A DNA stretch of 62,875 nucleotides from JAVXCQ01 sp036659415 (GCA_036659415.1 JAVXCQ010000011.1:1-62875); one strand, 5' to 3'. Counted from the stretch's first letter, positions 1 through 9,438 are shown. Notes: generated by a model from the letters alone, not told the origin. Made by a program: numbers and translations.

Positions 1-216
1 CAGGCCTTGGCCTGGGGAAGCGAATCGCCGATTAGCAGGGCTTGTACGGAAAGTAAGCAGGTGGTCATAAAATAGTGTCTGGGGGGTACTGTCGCTGTAG
101 AAGAGTTAATTAAGTAAATATAGCTATTTATCTTATGCAGTATTCAATTCTTTGTGGTACAATTAATATAGTTTTGTATAGTATTTATCAGTTTAAGGAT
201 AAGGTGGAGATTTGTT
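1..216. other. Window edge and leader of trkA
   Basis: No gene can be named here. All three forward frames close early (stops near positions 31, 69 and 73), so at most the last few codons of an upstream gene are present. The last 100 bases are AT-rich and end in a purine-rich ribosome binding site (AAGGTGG, 201-207) that serves the TTG start of trkA at 217. Confidence 0.4.
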
Positions 217-1560
217 TTGCGTATTGTAGTAATTGGTGCGGGCAAATTGGGCTATAGTGTTGCTCAACTTTTAGCTGAAGAACAGTATGATGTAGTTGTT
301 GTAGAGCAGGATGAAAAGCGACGTGAGGTGGTTAAAAACACGCTGGATGTTTTAACGATCGGCGCTAATGGTGCCAGTCCTTTGACGATGATGGATCCTT
401 TTGTCAAAGATGCAGATATGGTACTAGCAACGACTGACAGTGATGAAGTGAATATGGTGGCGTGTATGTTGGCGAAGCAGAATGGTGTTAAACATACCGT
501 GGCTCGTATTAGAAATACTGAATATGCACAAAAAGCTGGAGAATTTCTACAAAGCAGTATGCATATAGATTTAATCCTTAACCCTGAGCAGATTACGGCT
601 TTAGAAATTAATCGCATTCTCATGACGCCGGCTGCGCTAGACGTGGAAGATTTTGCTGAGGGCAAGGTCCGTATGTTTGAAGCGAAATTACAAGCTGTAT
701 CACGGCTGGTGGGGCGGTCGCTCAAAGACATTGATATACCGAAACAAATTCTTGTTGCTATGATTTTTCGTAATCACAAAATGATTATTCCTCATGGTGA
801 TGATGTTTTAGAAGAAAATGATAATGTTTTTTTTGTAGGACGGCATGATGTAATTCGGGAGTTTGAAAAGAATTTTTCTACTACTCATTCTAAAGTGGAA
901 CGGGTTCTCATCATTGGTGCGGGACGAACGGGTAGATTTTTGGCACCACTTTTGGAACAACAGGGACTGTTTGTTAAGATTATTGATAAGGATAAAGAAC
1001 GTTGTCAATTGGTGGCACAAAAATTGCAAAGGGGTATTGCGCTTTGCGGTGATGGCACAGATATTGATTTACTCATAGAAGAGGGTGTAGCAGAGGCTGA
1101 TATTGTTGTTTGCATTACGGAAGACGACAAATTAAATCTGTTGTTAGCCCTCTTAGCTAAGCATTTAGGTGCAGCTAAAACTATCGTGCGTGTAGCACGC
1201 AATGAATATGTAGAACTGATGGAAAAAGTTGGTGTGGATATCGTTTTATCTTCCAGGCTTTTGAGTTCAGGGGAAGTTTTGCGCTTTGTGCGTAGGGGCG
1301 GTATCGTTTCAGTATCTTTGCTAGAGGGTGCTAAAGCGGAGGCCATTGAGATTATTTTGCCTAATAAATGTAGTGTGGCGGGCAAGTCTTTGCGAGAAGC
1401 GGCGCTACCTAAGGAATGTTTAGTTTGTGCTGTTGTACATGATGGTGAAGCACTGGTTCCAAATGGCAATACTATTTTGTATCCTAATGATCGCATTATT
1501 ATTTTCTTAAAAACGGAGTATGTGAAGAAAGTAATGCCTATCTTTGAAAGCAGGGAATAA
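217..1560 (+). CDS. trkA: Trk potassium uptake regulatory protein TrkA
   Basis: Cytoplasmic NAD(H)-binding gating subunit of the Trk K+ uptake system; it docks on TrkH and opens or closes it in response to nucleotides. The 447 residues show the duplicated RCK layout of full-length TrkA: a Rossmann glycine motif GAGKLG at 7-12, a first TrkA-C region near 140-215, a second Rossmann motif GAGRTG at 234-239 and a second TrkA-C region to the end. The start is TTG, 9 nt after a good SD (AAGGTGG). It lies 3 bp upstream of trkH and is surely co-transcribed with it. Family assignment is secure; which of the two following TrkH copies it gates cannot be read. Confidence 0.95.
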   Translation: MRIVVIGAGKLGYSVAQLLAEEQYDVVVVEQDEKRREVVKNTLDVLTIGANGASPLTMMDPFVKDADMVLATTDSDEVNMVACMLAKQNGVKHTVARIRNTEYAQKAGEFLQSSMHIDLILNPEQITALEINRILMTPAALDVEDFAEGKVRMFEAKLQAVSRLVGRSLKDIDIPKQILVAMIFRNHKMIIPHGDDVLEENDNVFFVGRHDVIREFEKNFSTTHSKVERVLIIGAGRTGRFLAPLLEQQGLFVKIIDKDKERCQLVAQKLQRGIALCGDGTDIDLLIEEGVAEADIVVCITEDDKLNLLLALLAKHLGAAKTIVRVARNEYVELMEKVGVDIVLSSRLLSSGEVLRFVRRGGIVSVSLLEGAKAEAIEIILPNKCSVAGKSLREAALPKECLVCAVVHDGEALVPNGNTILYPNDRIIIFLKTEYVKKVMPIFESRE

Positions 1561-1563
1561 GTA

Positions 1564-3018
1564 ATGAACATGAAATTAGTTCTGTTTCTTTTGGGCAGAA
1601 TAGGGATTATTTTTGGTGCTAGTTTATTTTTCCCGTTAGTAGTATCTATTGCGTTAAACGAGGATCGGTTTGCAGAATTTAGCATACCGATTCTTATTTC
1701 TGTTGTTATAGGAATTATATTTACGCGGGGTGATAATCCTTATCATGGGCGTTTGTCGTTGCGCGAGGGGTTAGCGGTCATTGGATTTGGTTCACTCTTA
1801 GTATGTTTTTTAGGTTCGTTTCCCTATATTATTGCCGGCTATGACGTGGTTTCAGCATTGTTTGAAAGTATCGCCGGCTTTACCACTACGGGGGCTAGCA
1901 ATCTAGTGGATTTAGAAACTTCGCATTTGAGCTTGATTTTATGGCGCAGTTTAACCCAGTGGATCGGTGGTCTGGCGATTATCCTAATTTTTATTACCTT
2001 GGTACCTCAGGTGGGTAGCGGGGCTTCACAACTTTTTACGGCAGAACTGCACGGTGAATCGGCTGAACGGTTGATGCCTAGAATAACAGCTACCACGCAT
2101 ATGCTGATAGGGTTTTACCTTGGGTTAACTGGTCTTTTGGCAGGGTTACTCTTTCTAGGTGGTATGAATGGGTTTGAGGCAACGACACACGCCATGGCAA
2201 CAACTTCTACGGGTGGGTTTTCGATGTATAAAACCGGGTTGATGCATTTTGCTAATCGGCCGCTGGAAATGATTTTATTGCTCTTCATGTTTATTGCCGG
2301 TGGCAATTATGTGCTTTATTACAGGGCGTACAAAAACGGCTGGCGAACATTTTGGCGGGATACGGAATTCAAAGCGTATTTAGCGGTAATTGCTTTTTTT
2401 TCCGTAGTAATTGCTCTTGATTTGAGTAAGTATAATATCTATGGCGGCCTTGACTGTGGGTATTACGGTTTATTTCAGACGGTGTCTTTTGTTACGACAA
2501 CGGGTTTTGTTGCGCAAAATTATAATGAATGGCCAGATTTTAGTCGCTACTGTTTACTCTTACTGATGTTTGTCGGTGGGTGTACTGGCTCTACCGCTGG
2601 TGGTATTAAAATTGCCCGATTGGTGATTTTATTCAAGCTTACGTGGGCAGAATTAAAGCGTACTATTCATCCTCAGATGGTAACTGACATTAGAATGACT
2701 GGGGAAACAGTGCGACCGGCCATGATCGCTGGTATTTCACGTTTTTTCTTTTTATATATGTTTATTTTTGTTTTTGTGACGATGACGCTGTCACTAGTCA
2801 GCAACCTGGGTATGTTTGAGTCTATTGGTATAGCGGCTGCTTGTTTGGGTAACGTGGGACCGGCTTTTGATATTGTGTCGCCTATCTCTTCGTATGCTCA
2901 GCTCAATGTGGCGGGCAAACTGGTTTCGTGTATGGCGATGTTGTTAGGTAGAGTAGAAATCATTACTTTACTGGTGTTTTTACATCCTGACTTTTGGCGT
3001 TCCAATAAAAATTGGTAG
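1564..3018 (+). CDS. trkH: Trk potassium channel subunit TrkH (copy 1)
   Basis: Inner-membrane K+-conducting subunit. The 484-residue, highly hydrophobic protein has the four-fold repeat of the TrkH/KtrB family: pore-loop signatures TTTGAS (about 107-112), TSTGGF, TTTGFV and GCTGSTAGG, each with the filter glycine. The C-terminal tail LHPDFWRSNKNW is almost identical to that of the next gene (LRPEFWRSTRNW), so the two are paralogues from a tandem duplication. The ATG follows the trkA stop by 3 bp. Partner TrkA is directly upstream. Confidence 0.95.
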   Translation: MNMKLVLFLLGRIGIIFGASLFFPLVVSIALNEDRFAEFSIPILISVVIGIIFTRGDNPYHGRLSLREGLAVIGFGSLLVCFLGSFPYIIAGYDVVSALFESIAGFTTTGASNLVDLETSHLSLILWRSLTQWIGGLAIILIFITLVPQVGSGASQLFTAELHGESAERLMPRITATTHMLIGFYLGLTGLLAGLLFLGGMNGFEATTHAMATTSTGGFSMYKTGLMHFANRPLEMILLLFMFIAGGNYVLYYRAYKNGWRTFWRDTEFKAYLAVIAFFSVVIALDLSKYNIYGGLDCGYYGLFQTVSFVTTTGFVAQNYNEWPDFSRYCLLLLMFVGGCTGSTAGGIKIARLVILFKLTWAELKRTIHPQMVTDIRMTGETVRPAMIAGISRFFFLYMFIFVFVTMTLSLVSNLGMFESIGIAAACLGNVGPAFDIVSPISSYAQLNVAGKLVSCMAMLLGRVEIITLLVFLHPDFWRSNKNW

Positions 3019-3048
3019 GCAATACATTGGTATTGTTGGAGGCTTTAT

Positions 3049-4503
3049 ATGAATTTTAATATAGTTTGTTATTTATTAGGAAGATTATGTATGGCCTGTG
3101 TCATGGCACTGGGCGTACCCCTGGTTCTAGCTGTGTTTTTTAAAGAAGCTGCGTGGGAGGCTTTTGTCCTAACTATTACAGTGGGGATTGTTTTGGGACT
3201 AGTATTTTTAAAATTGGGTAAAATGGAAGACGAACGGATCACTTTCCGTGAGGGAGTGGCGGTTGTGGGCTGTGGCTGGATTGTAATTACGATGCTAGGG
3301 GCTTTACCCTATGTTTTCACTGGCACGTTAGATCCTGTTTCTGCTTTTTTTGAAAGTGTTTCCGGTTTTACTACTACTGGTGCTACTACTATCAGTGCAC
3401 TAGCAACGGTGCCGCTTAGTGTGATTTTTTGGCGTAGTTTGACCCATTGGTTGGGTGGTATTGGAATTATCGTGATTTTCATTGCTCTTTTGCCCCATGT
3501 CGGGAGTGGAATTGTGCATATGTTTAATGCAGAGGTCACAGGTCCTTCGGCGGAACGGGTTTTGCCACGAATTAAAACGACGGCAGCGGCCTTATGCAAA
3601 ATTTACGTTTTGTTTACGGCGATTGAAATGGTATTGCTTTATTTTGCCGGCATGAGTGTTTTTGATGCGGTTACCAATTCTTTCTCCACAGTGGCAACCG
3701 GCGGGTTTGCTAATAATGATGCCAGTATTGTGGCTTATCACAGTCCGCTCATTGAAGGAATTATTGCTTTTTTTATGATTGTAGCAGGGGGGAATTTCGC
3801 CCTCTATTACATGGTTAGTAAAAAAGGCTGGAGAACCTTGTGGGAAGATACGGAGTTCAAGTTCTATATTTTAATTATTGCTATTATTACCGGTGCGATT
3901 AGCCTTAATTTATTCTGCCGTGGTTTTTTTAACGGCGTGGAAAGTTTTCGTTATGCAGTGTTTCAAGTGGCATCGATTATCAGTACGACAGGGTTTGTCA
4001 GTAACGATTTTGATGTGTGGCCAGCTTTTAGCAAATTGTGTCTTATTCTTCTTATGTTTATTGGCGGTTGTGCCGGTTCCACAGCGGGTGGGATTAAGGT
4101 GACGAGGATTGTTATTCTTTGCAAATTGGCTTTAGCTGAACTTAAGAGGGTTATTCACCCGTCCATGGTAACGAAGGTGACAATGAATGGCAAGCAAATA
4201 CCGGACAGTATTATTGCCGGGATTACACGGTTCTTTTTTCTCTATGTGGTTTTGTTTGCTTTTTTTACATTTTTAATGGTGGCAACGGGGCTGACGGTGA
4301 TGGATTCCATTGGCGTGATTTCCGCTACGATTAGTAGTGTGGGTCCGGCTTTAGGCGTAGCTGGTGCTACTTGTACTTATGCTACCATCACACCTTTTGG
4401 CAAGTTAGTGATTTGTGCGGCTATGCTACTGGGAAGACTAGAGTTGTTTACGTTGATGGTGTTATTACGCCCAGAATTTTGGCGTTCAACACGTAATTGG
4501 TGA
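3049..4503 (+). CDS. trkH: Trk potassium channel subunit TrkH (copy 2)
   Basis: Second TrkH-type K+ pore subunit, again 484 residues, with matching pore loops TTTGAT, VATGGF, STTGFV and GCAGSTAGG. It begins 30 bp after copy 1 behind GTTGGAGG. The pore loops match copy 1 closely and loop regions differ more, consistent with an old tandem duplication retained with altered affinity or ion dependence. Both copies share one TrkA. It is probably the last gene of the trk operon, because a promoter-like element for the racemase genes follows. Confidence 0.95.
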   Translation: MNFNIVCYLLGRLCMACVMALGVPLVLAVFFKEAAWEAFVLTITVGIVLGLVFLKLGKMEDERITFREGVAVVGCGWIVITMLGALPYVFTGTLDPVSAFFESVSGFTTTGATTISALATVPLSVIFWRSLTHWLGGIGIIVIFIALLPHVGSGIVHMFNAEVTGPSAERVLPRIKTTAAALCKIYVLFTAIEMVLLYFAGMSVFDAVTNSFSTVATGGFANNDASIVAYHSPLIEGIIAFFMIVAGGNFALYYMVSKKGWRTLWEDTEFKFYILIIAIITGAISLNLFCRGFFNGVESFRYAVFQVASIISTTGFVSNDFDVWPAFSKLCLILLMFIGGCAGSTAGGIKVTRIVILCKLALAELKRVIHPSMVTKVTMNGKQIPDSIIAGITRFFFLYVVLFAFFTFLMVATGLTVMDSIGVISATISSVGPALGVAGATCTYATITPFGKLVICAAMLLGRLELFTLMVLLRPEFWRSTRNW

Positions 4504-4523
4504 TAAATTAGCGGTAAAAAAAC

Positions 4524-4552
4524 TTTTAGCGAGGCTTAATTTGGGGTATAAT
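4524..4552 (+). promoter_or_regulatory. Putative promoter of the larA-like pair
   Basis: A consensus -10 box TATAAT lies at 4547-4552, with a poor -35 (TTTTAG) 17 bp upstream. Transcription would start near 4559, downstream of an in-frame ATG at 4551. This supports the ATG at 4587 as the real start of the next gene. Confidence 0.5.
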
Positions 4553-4586
4553 GGAGCAAAAGCTTGTACAAAAAGGTGGAATTACG

Positions 4587-5891
4587 ATGACGTTAAAAAA
4601 ATATAAAATACCTTACGGTCGTGGTTGGCAAGAAGTTAGCTTGCCGGAAGAACATTTGCTTTACGATATTCATGGTAACAAAGCTGCGACACAGGGGGAT
4701 TTGCCGCAAGCGACTTTAGCCGCTCTGCGCCAGCCCATTGAGAGTGAACCCTTGCAAAAAATAGTAGTGCCGGGTGATAAGGTGGCTATTGTGGTCAGCG
4801 ATGTAACGCGGTTGGTTAGAACAAAAGAATTTTTACCGGTAATTTTGAATGAACTTAATGTGGCTGGTATTGTCGATGCCGATATTTGTCTAGTGGTGGG
4901 GTTAGGAACGCATCGACCTCATACGGCGGCCGAAGACCTAGAAATCTACGGTGCAGAAGTGGTACAACGCGTTAAGATTTATCAACATGATTGTCGTAAT
5001 AATGAGGAATTAGTCAAGCTGGGAACAACAACGAGGGGTACACCGGTTCTTATTAACACCCATGTTGCCCATGCGGATAAAGTAATCGTGACTGGTGGTA
5101 TTTCCTTGCATCCGATGGCTGGTTTTGGTGGTGGACGCAAAGGTATTATGCCAGGAGTTTCCGGTCATGCTACCATTATGGCCAATCACGCTCATGCGTT
5201 GGCTGAGGTGGTGGGTGCGGGTTGTAACCCAGAGTGTGAAGCTAGTTTGCTTGAGGGTAATCCTTTTCATGAAGATATGACAGAAGCAGCAGCTTTTTTA
5301 AATCCTGCTTTTTTGGTGAATGTAGTGTTTACACCGGATGGAGATTTGCATGAAGTGGTAGCTGGGCATTGGTACAAAGCTTGGTTACAGGGTTGTAAAG
5401 ACCTGCTTGCCATGTCGGCAGTGCCGATTAAAGAAAAAGCAGATGTGGTTATTGCCTCCGCTGGGGGAGCGCCTAAGGATATCAATCTGTATCAGGGTAC
5501 TAAAGCGCACATGAACGCTGTGTTTGCAGTTAAACCTGGTGGTATTCTCATTATGAATTTGGAATGTCCTGATATTAAAGAACCGGCGATTTTTAGCGAA
5601 TGGTTTGCCAAGTCAGATATTTTGCAATTTGAAAAAGAGGTACGGGCTGATTTTTCGATACCGGCTTTTGTGGCGTTTAAATCCCGTTGTATCGTTAATG
5701 CTTGTACTACCTATATGGTAACGCTACCTGAAAATTTTGATTTTGTACGCAAGACGGGGCAAATTCCAGTAGCGACCTTGGCCGAGGCGTGGGACCTGGC
5801 GCAAAAACAATTAGCCCAAGAGGGTAAAACTGATTATACGATTACGCTCATGAGCCACGCTTCTAGCACTTTGCCTGTTTTAACTAAATAG
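4587..5891 (+). CDS. LarA-family nickel-pincer 2-hydroxyacid racemase (copy 1)
   Basis: Member of the lactate racemase (LarA) family, which uses the nickel-pincer nucleotide cofactor to racemise or epimerise 2-hydroxy acids by hydride transfer. Numbered from the ATG at 4587 (434 aa), the residues equivalent to LarA His108, His174, Lys184 and His200 are present as H109, H175, K185 and H201, in GTHRPH, HPMAGFGGGRK and ANH. The start is chosen from SD AAGGTGG 7 nt upstream; the ATG at 4551 overlaps a -10 box. A paralogue follows 26 bp later. No larB, larC or larE cofactor genes lie in the window, and the substrate cannot be deduced. Confidence 0.85.
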   Translation: MTLKKYKIPYGRGWQEVSLPEEHLLYDIHGNKAATQGDLPQATLAALRQPIESEPLQKIVVPGDKVAIVVSDVTRLVRTKEFLPVILNELNVAGIVDADICLVVGLGTHRPHTAAEDLEIYGAEVVQRVKIYQHDCRNNEELVKLGTTTRGTPVLINTHVAHADKVIVTGGISLHPMAGFGGGRKGIMPGVSGHATIMANHAHALAEVVGAGCNPECEASLLEGNPFHEDMTEAAAFLNPAFLVNVVFTPDGDLHEVVAGHWYKAWLQGCKDLLAMSAVPIKEKADVVIASAGGAPKDINLYQGTKAHMNAVFAVKPGGILIMNLECPDIKEPAIFSEWFAKSDILQFEKEVRADFSIPAFVAFKSRCIVNACTTYMVTLPENFDFVRKTGQIPVATLAEAWDLAQKQLAQEGKTDYTITLMSHASSTLPVLTK

Positions 5892-5917
5892 CGCTAACGA
5901 GAAGAGGGAAAGAAGAA

Positions 5918-7222
5918 ATGAGTTTGCAAGAATTTGCTTTAGGTTATGGTAGGGGTACACAAAGCGTGAAACTACCGGAAGAAAAAATTTTACAAGTAAT
6001 TAACGGTAAGGCTGTACCCAAATTGGATAATATTCCCGAGGCTACACGTCAGGCTTTGCGTCATCCTATTGGCAGTAAACCGCTACAACAAGTGGTGAGC
6101 AAGGGTGATAAAGTGGGTATTATTGTCAGCGATATTACGAGAGCGTGGATTCGGACCAATGAATTTTTGCCGACGATTATTGATGAGCTAAATTTGGCAG
6201 GGGTGCCAGATGAGGATATTTTCATTATGATTGCGCAAGGAACGCATCGTGCGCATACACCGGCAGAAGATATTGCTGTTTGCAGTAAGGAAGTTGTGGA
6301 CCGGATTAAAATTTATGCCCATACTGCTTTGAACCCAGAAGATAATATTTATTTGGGCACGACTAGCTATGGAACGCCTGCTTATGTGGATAAGCGTATA
6401 GTTGATGCCGATAAAGTGATTTTAACCGGCGGGATTACGGTACATTTGATGGCCGGGTTTGGTGGTGGACGAAAGAGTGTGATGCCAGGAGTTGCCGGCG
6501 ACGAAACCATTCAAAAAAATCACGCCTTGGCACTGGCTGACGTTGTGGGTGAAGGTGCCAGCGAGTTGACGAGAAGTACCAAATTAATTGCCAACCGGTT
6601 GCATGAAGATATGTGTGAAGTTTGTAAAATGCTAAATCCCTGTTTTTTAGTTAATGCCATTATGAACACCGAGGGCGATTTTTACCGTTTGGTAGCAGGG
6701 GATTGGTATGAAGCTTGGCTAGCAGGAACCCAAGAGGTTATGGCAATTCAAGGCGTGGAGGTCAAGGCGCAAGCTGATGTGGTGATTGCAACGCCGGGAG
6801 GCTATCCTAAGGATATTAATATGTACCAGGGTTCTAAAACCTATGATACAGCGGAAATGGCAATGAAACCAGGTGGTATTATGATTGTGCTGTTAGAGTG
6901 CGAAGATGTGCAAGAACCACCGGCTTTTATGAAATCTTTCACGTATACGGATATTCTGGCGATGGAAAAAGCTGTACGTGCTGCGTTTACGATACCTTTC
7001 TTCATTGCTTTTAGAATTTTGCTACTAGCAACTACGAGCACTGTTTATTTGGTTACTAAACCTGAAAATTTTGCTATTGTTCGTAAAACCGGGCAAATAC
7101 CGGTGGCGACAGTAGCCGAAGCCTGGGAATTGGCACAACAAGAGCTGGCTAAACGGGGTCAGAGGGACTACACGATTAATATTATGCCTCATGCGGCAAA
7201 TACTGTTCCGATGATTAAATAA
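5918..7222 (+). CDS. LarA-family nickel-pincer 2-hydroxyacid racemase (copy 2)
   Basis: Second LarA-type racemase, also 434 aa, behind SD AGAGGGAAAG. The pincer lysine and three histidines are conserved as H110, H176, K186 and H202 (GTHRAH, HLMAGFGGGRK, KNH). It differs from copy 1 next to the metal-binding histidine (HL rather than HP) and through the middle of the protein, so the two probably act on different hydroxyacids. The gene ends 2 bp before a strong terminator shared with the converging aldolase gene. Tandem LarA homologues are known in several anaerobes; substrates there range beyond lactate. Confidence 0.85.
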   Translation: MSLQEFALGYGRGTQSVKLPEEKILQVINGKAVPKLDNIPEATRQALRHPIGSKPLQQVVSKGDKVGIIVSDITRAWIRTNEFLPTIIDELNLAGVPDEDIFIMIAQGTHRAHTPAEDIAVCSKEVVDRIKIYAHTALNPEDNIYLGTTSYGTPAYVDKRIVDADKVILTGGITVHLMAGFGGGRKSVMPGVAGDETIQKNHALALADVVGEGASELTRSTKLIANRLHEDMCEVCKMLNPCFLVNAIMNTEGDFYRLVAGDWYEAWLAGTQEVMAIQGVEVKAQADVVIATPGGYPKDINMYQGSKTYDTAEMAMKPGGIMIVLLECEDVQEPPAFMKSFTYTDILAMEKAVRAAFTIPFFIAFRILLLATTSTVYLVTKPENFAIVRKTGQIPVATVAEAWELAQQELAKRGQRDYTINIMPHAANTVPMIK

Positions 7223-7225
7223 GCA

Positions 7226-7266
7226 CAAAAAAAACTGAGCTATCTCAAAGGAGATAGCTCAGTTTT
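7226..7266. terminator. Bidirectional terminator
   Basis: A perfect stem formed by ACTGAGCTATCTC and its complement around an AAAG loop, flanked by an A-run on the left and a T-run on the right. It can end both the forward larA-like transcript and the minus-strand aldolase transcript. Confidence 0.9.
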
Positions 7267-7272
7267 TAATTA

Positions 7273-8202
7273 TTATAATCTGTTAGAGGAATTAAGAACG
7301 TCGCGCATTTTATGGGCAACCATTTCTTGAATGGCCTGACGTGCTGGTTTTAGATATTGACGAGGGTCAAAATCACCAGGATGTTCAGATAAGTATTTGC
7401 GAATGGAAGCAGTCATCGCTAAACGCAAGTCGGTATCAATGTTAATTTTGCAAACGCCGAACTTACCTGCACGCAGGAGCATAGCCTCGGGGCAACCTTG
7501 GGCACCGTTAATTTGACCACCAAACTCATTACAAGCGGCAACAAATTCTGGTAAAACCGTGGAAGCGCCATGCAAAACTAAAGGAAAGTTAGGTAAGAGG
7601 TTAGTGATTTTTTCTAAACGGGCAAAATCCAGTTCTGGGTTACCTTTAAATTTATAAGCACCATGACTAGTACCAATGGCAATCGCCAAAGAATCAACGC
7701 CGGTTCGTTCTACGAATTCTACGGCTTGATCAGGGTCAGTATAGGTGGCGTCAGCGGTGTTGACTTTGACGGCATCTTCCACACCGGCCAATTTGCCTAG
7801 CTCAGCTTCAACGACAACGCCTTTGTTATGAGCATAATCGACAACGCGCTTAGTTAATTCAATGTTTTCTTCAAAAGAATGTTTAGAACCATCAATCATA
7901 ACGGAAGTAAAACCACCGTCGACACAGGATTTACAGATTTCAAAATCTTCGCCGTGATCGAGGTGTAAACAAATCGGCAACCCCGTATCTTCAACAGCAG
8001 CTTCAACTAATTTCATGAGATAAACGTGTTTAGCATATTTGCGAGCACCAGCAGAAACTTGTAGAATTAAAGGTGATTGCTCAATTTTGGCAGCATCAAC
8101 AATGCCCTGGATAATTTCCATATTGTTGACATTAAAAGCACCTACAGCATAATTTCCGGCGTAAGCTTTTTTAAACATTTCAGTCGATGTAACTAATGGC
8201 AT
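7273..8202 (-). CDS. fba: Class II fructose-bisphosphate aldolase
   Basis: Zn-dependent aldolase that interconverts fructose 1,6-bisphosphate with glyceraldehyde 3-phosphate and dihydroxyacetone phosphate in the cytoplasm. The 309-residue protein has the class II signature HLDHG (80-84), with H83 and D82 expected at the metal and catalytic site, further Zn-ligand histidines H180 (GTSHGAYK) and H211 (LHGAST), and acidic VEAELG at 131-136. The SD AGGAGG (complement of 8210-8215) sits ideally before the ATG, and a -10-like TATAAT lies at the complement of 8236-8241. A tagatose-bisphosphate aldolase role is the main alternative; with no tagatose genes nearby, glycolysis and gluconeogenesis is likelier. 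Confidence 0.9.
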   Translation of the reverse strand: MPLVTSTEMFKKAYAGNYAVGAFNVNNMEIIQGIVDAAKIEQSPLILQVSAGARKYAKHVYLMKLVEAAVEDTGLPICLHLDHGEDFEICKSCVDGGFTSVMIDGSKHSFEENIELTKRVVDYAHNKGVVVEAELGKLAGVEDAVKVNTADATYTDPDQAVEFVERTGVDSLAIAIGTSHGAYKFKGNPELDFARLEKITNLLPNFPLVLHGASTVLPEFVAACNEFGGQINGAQGCPEAMLLRAGKFGVCKINIDTDLRLAMTASIRKYLSEHPGDFDPRQYLKPARQAIQEMVAHKMRDVLNSSNRL

Positions 8203-8270
8203 AAAATAACCTCCTAAAATATTATTCTTTCATTTATTATAGCACACTAATTAATAATAGTAGATACTAT

Positions 8271-9131
8271 TTAACGATTTTGCCGGATGATGGCGAGTAA
8301 ATCCTCCGGCAGGGGCGAGCTGAATTGTAGTAAGGCTTTGGTGCGGGGATGCAGGAACGAAAGACGCCAAGAATGCAGGGCGTGGCGGGCTTGAGGACCT
8401 GGCGTACCATAGAGGTTGTCGCCGTAGAGGGGTGAGCCTAGGGAGGCTGCGTGTACTCGAATTTGATGGGTGCGCCCAGTTAACAAACTAAATTGGACAA
8501 GAGCCAAGCTACCATACACGGCTAAAACATGATAAAGACTATGGGCTTCCTTGCCGTCAGGACTAATCATGCGTTCAATAATACTGCCGGGTTTTCTGGC
8601 AATTTTCCCGTTGATGGAGCCAGAGCTGGCAGGTGGTACGCCTTGCAAGATGGCCAAATATTCCTTGTGCAAGGTGTTTGGTGGCAATTGGTATTGCCAC
8701 TGAGACTTTTTGACAAAAAGTACTAGCCCCGAAGTGTTGCGATCGAGCCGGGAAACAGGATGAATACCGGCTACAATTTGTTTTTGTAGGTAATAGCCGG
8801 CCAGATAGTTAGAGAGGGTGCCTACGGCGGTACTAGTCGTGGGATGTACTAAAATTCCGGCGGGCTTATTCAGCACGATGAGGTCAGCGTCTTCATAAAC
8901 AATTTGCAGCTCATGTTTTTCGGGAATAATGGAAGAAACTGGTTCTGCCAAATTAAAACTGACGAGGTCACCAGGTTGTACTGGTCGGTTAATAGGTGCT
9001 GGTTCTTCGTTAATGAAGATTTGACCAGATTTTTTAATGCGTCGCCAATGGGTAGACGAAATACCCTGAGCCACTAAGAGCGTTTTAATACTACAAGTTT
9101 TGCCCGTACGGGGCAGTTGGTAACTTTCCAT
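8271..9131 (-). CDS. RluA-family RNA pseudouridine synthase
   Basis: Isomerises specific uridines of rRNA or tRNA to pseudouridine. From the ATG at 9131 it is 286 aa, with an S4-like N-terminal part and the RluA catalytic motif HPVSRLDRNTSG, whose aspartate (about residue 130) is the catalytic one. The motif GRTHQIRVH and a LYGDNLYG stretch also match the RluA/RluD branch. A longer TTG start at 9161 would overlap the upstream gene and has no SD; the ATG lies 1 bp after that gene's stop, which suggests translational coupling. The modified RNA position cannot be assigned from sequence alone. Confidence 0.88.
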   Translation of the reverse strand: MESYQLPRTGKTCSIKTLLVAQGISSTHWRRIKKSGQIFINEEPAPINRPVQPGDLVSFNLAEPVSSIIPEKHELQIVYEDADLIVLNKPAGILVHPTTSTAVGTLSNYLAGYYLQKQIVAGIHPVSRLDRNTSGLVLFVKKSQWQYQLPPNTLHKEYLAILQGVPPASSGSINGKIARKPGSIIERMISPDGKEAHSLYHVLAVYGSLALVQFSLLTGRTHQIRVHAASLGSPLYGDNLYGTPGPQARHALHSWRLSFLHPRTKALLQFSSPLPEDLLAIIRQNR

Positions 9132-9132
9132 C

Positions 9133-9321
9133 TTAATGTTTAACTGTGGGAGTGTCCACAATTTCGATATTATCCAGGTGGTTAATGACTTGTCCCCGGA
9201 TGAGATCCAGATATTGGCGATAGAGTAGTTTTTGCGTACTTAATTCTGTGGGTGTAAGCCCAACGGTTCTTTTTTTGTGGGCTAAGTTATTAATTTGAAC
9301 AATTAGTTCTTTCATATCCAT
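9133..9321 (-). CDS. DUF896 / UPF0291 family protein
   Basis: Small (62 aa) cytoplasmic protein of the DUF896 (YnzC-like) family of Firmicutes; no biochemical role is established. It shows the usual helical N-terminus (VQINNLAHKKRTVGLTPTE) followed by a Gln/Arg/Tyr-rich second helix. The ATG at 9321 is preferred over an upstream GTG (9333) because that GTG lies inside the SD AAGGTGG, whereas the ATG is about 8 nt after it. It is followed immediately by the pseudouridine synthase gene. Confidence 0.8.
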   Translation of the reverse strand: MDMKELIVQINNLAHKKRTVGLTPTELSTQKLLYRQYLDLIRGQVINHLDNIEIVDTPTVKH

Positions 9322-9409
9322 GTTGTCAGCCACCTTTCCGGTACTGTTAGAATTATAGCAAAAACGTGCTTATTGTTCAATTGCTGGTAGGAGGCAAGTC
9401 CTCATATTC

Positions 9410-9438
9410 TTGACTAAACTAGCGGCATATGGTATTCT
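9410..9438 (+). promoter_or_regulatory. Sigma-70 promoter of the btuFCD-like operon
   Basis: -35 TTGACT (9410-9415), 17-bp spacer, -10 TATTCT (9433-9438). Transcription would start near 9445, just before the cobalamin riboswitch. Confidence 0.7.

Noticed and set aside
4551..4586. Upstream ATG extending the first LarA-like protein by 12 residues
   Set aside because: It overlaps a TATAAT -10 box and has no SD; the ATG at 4587 has an ideal SD and gives the same 434-aa length as its paralogue.
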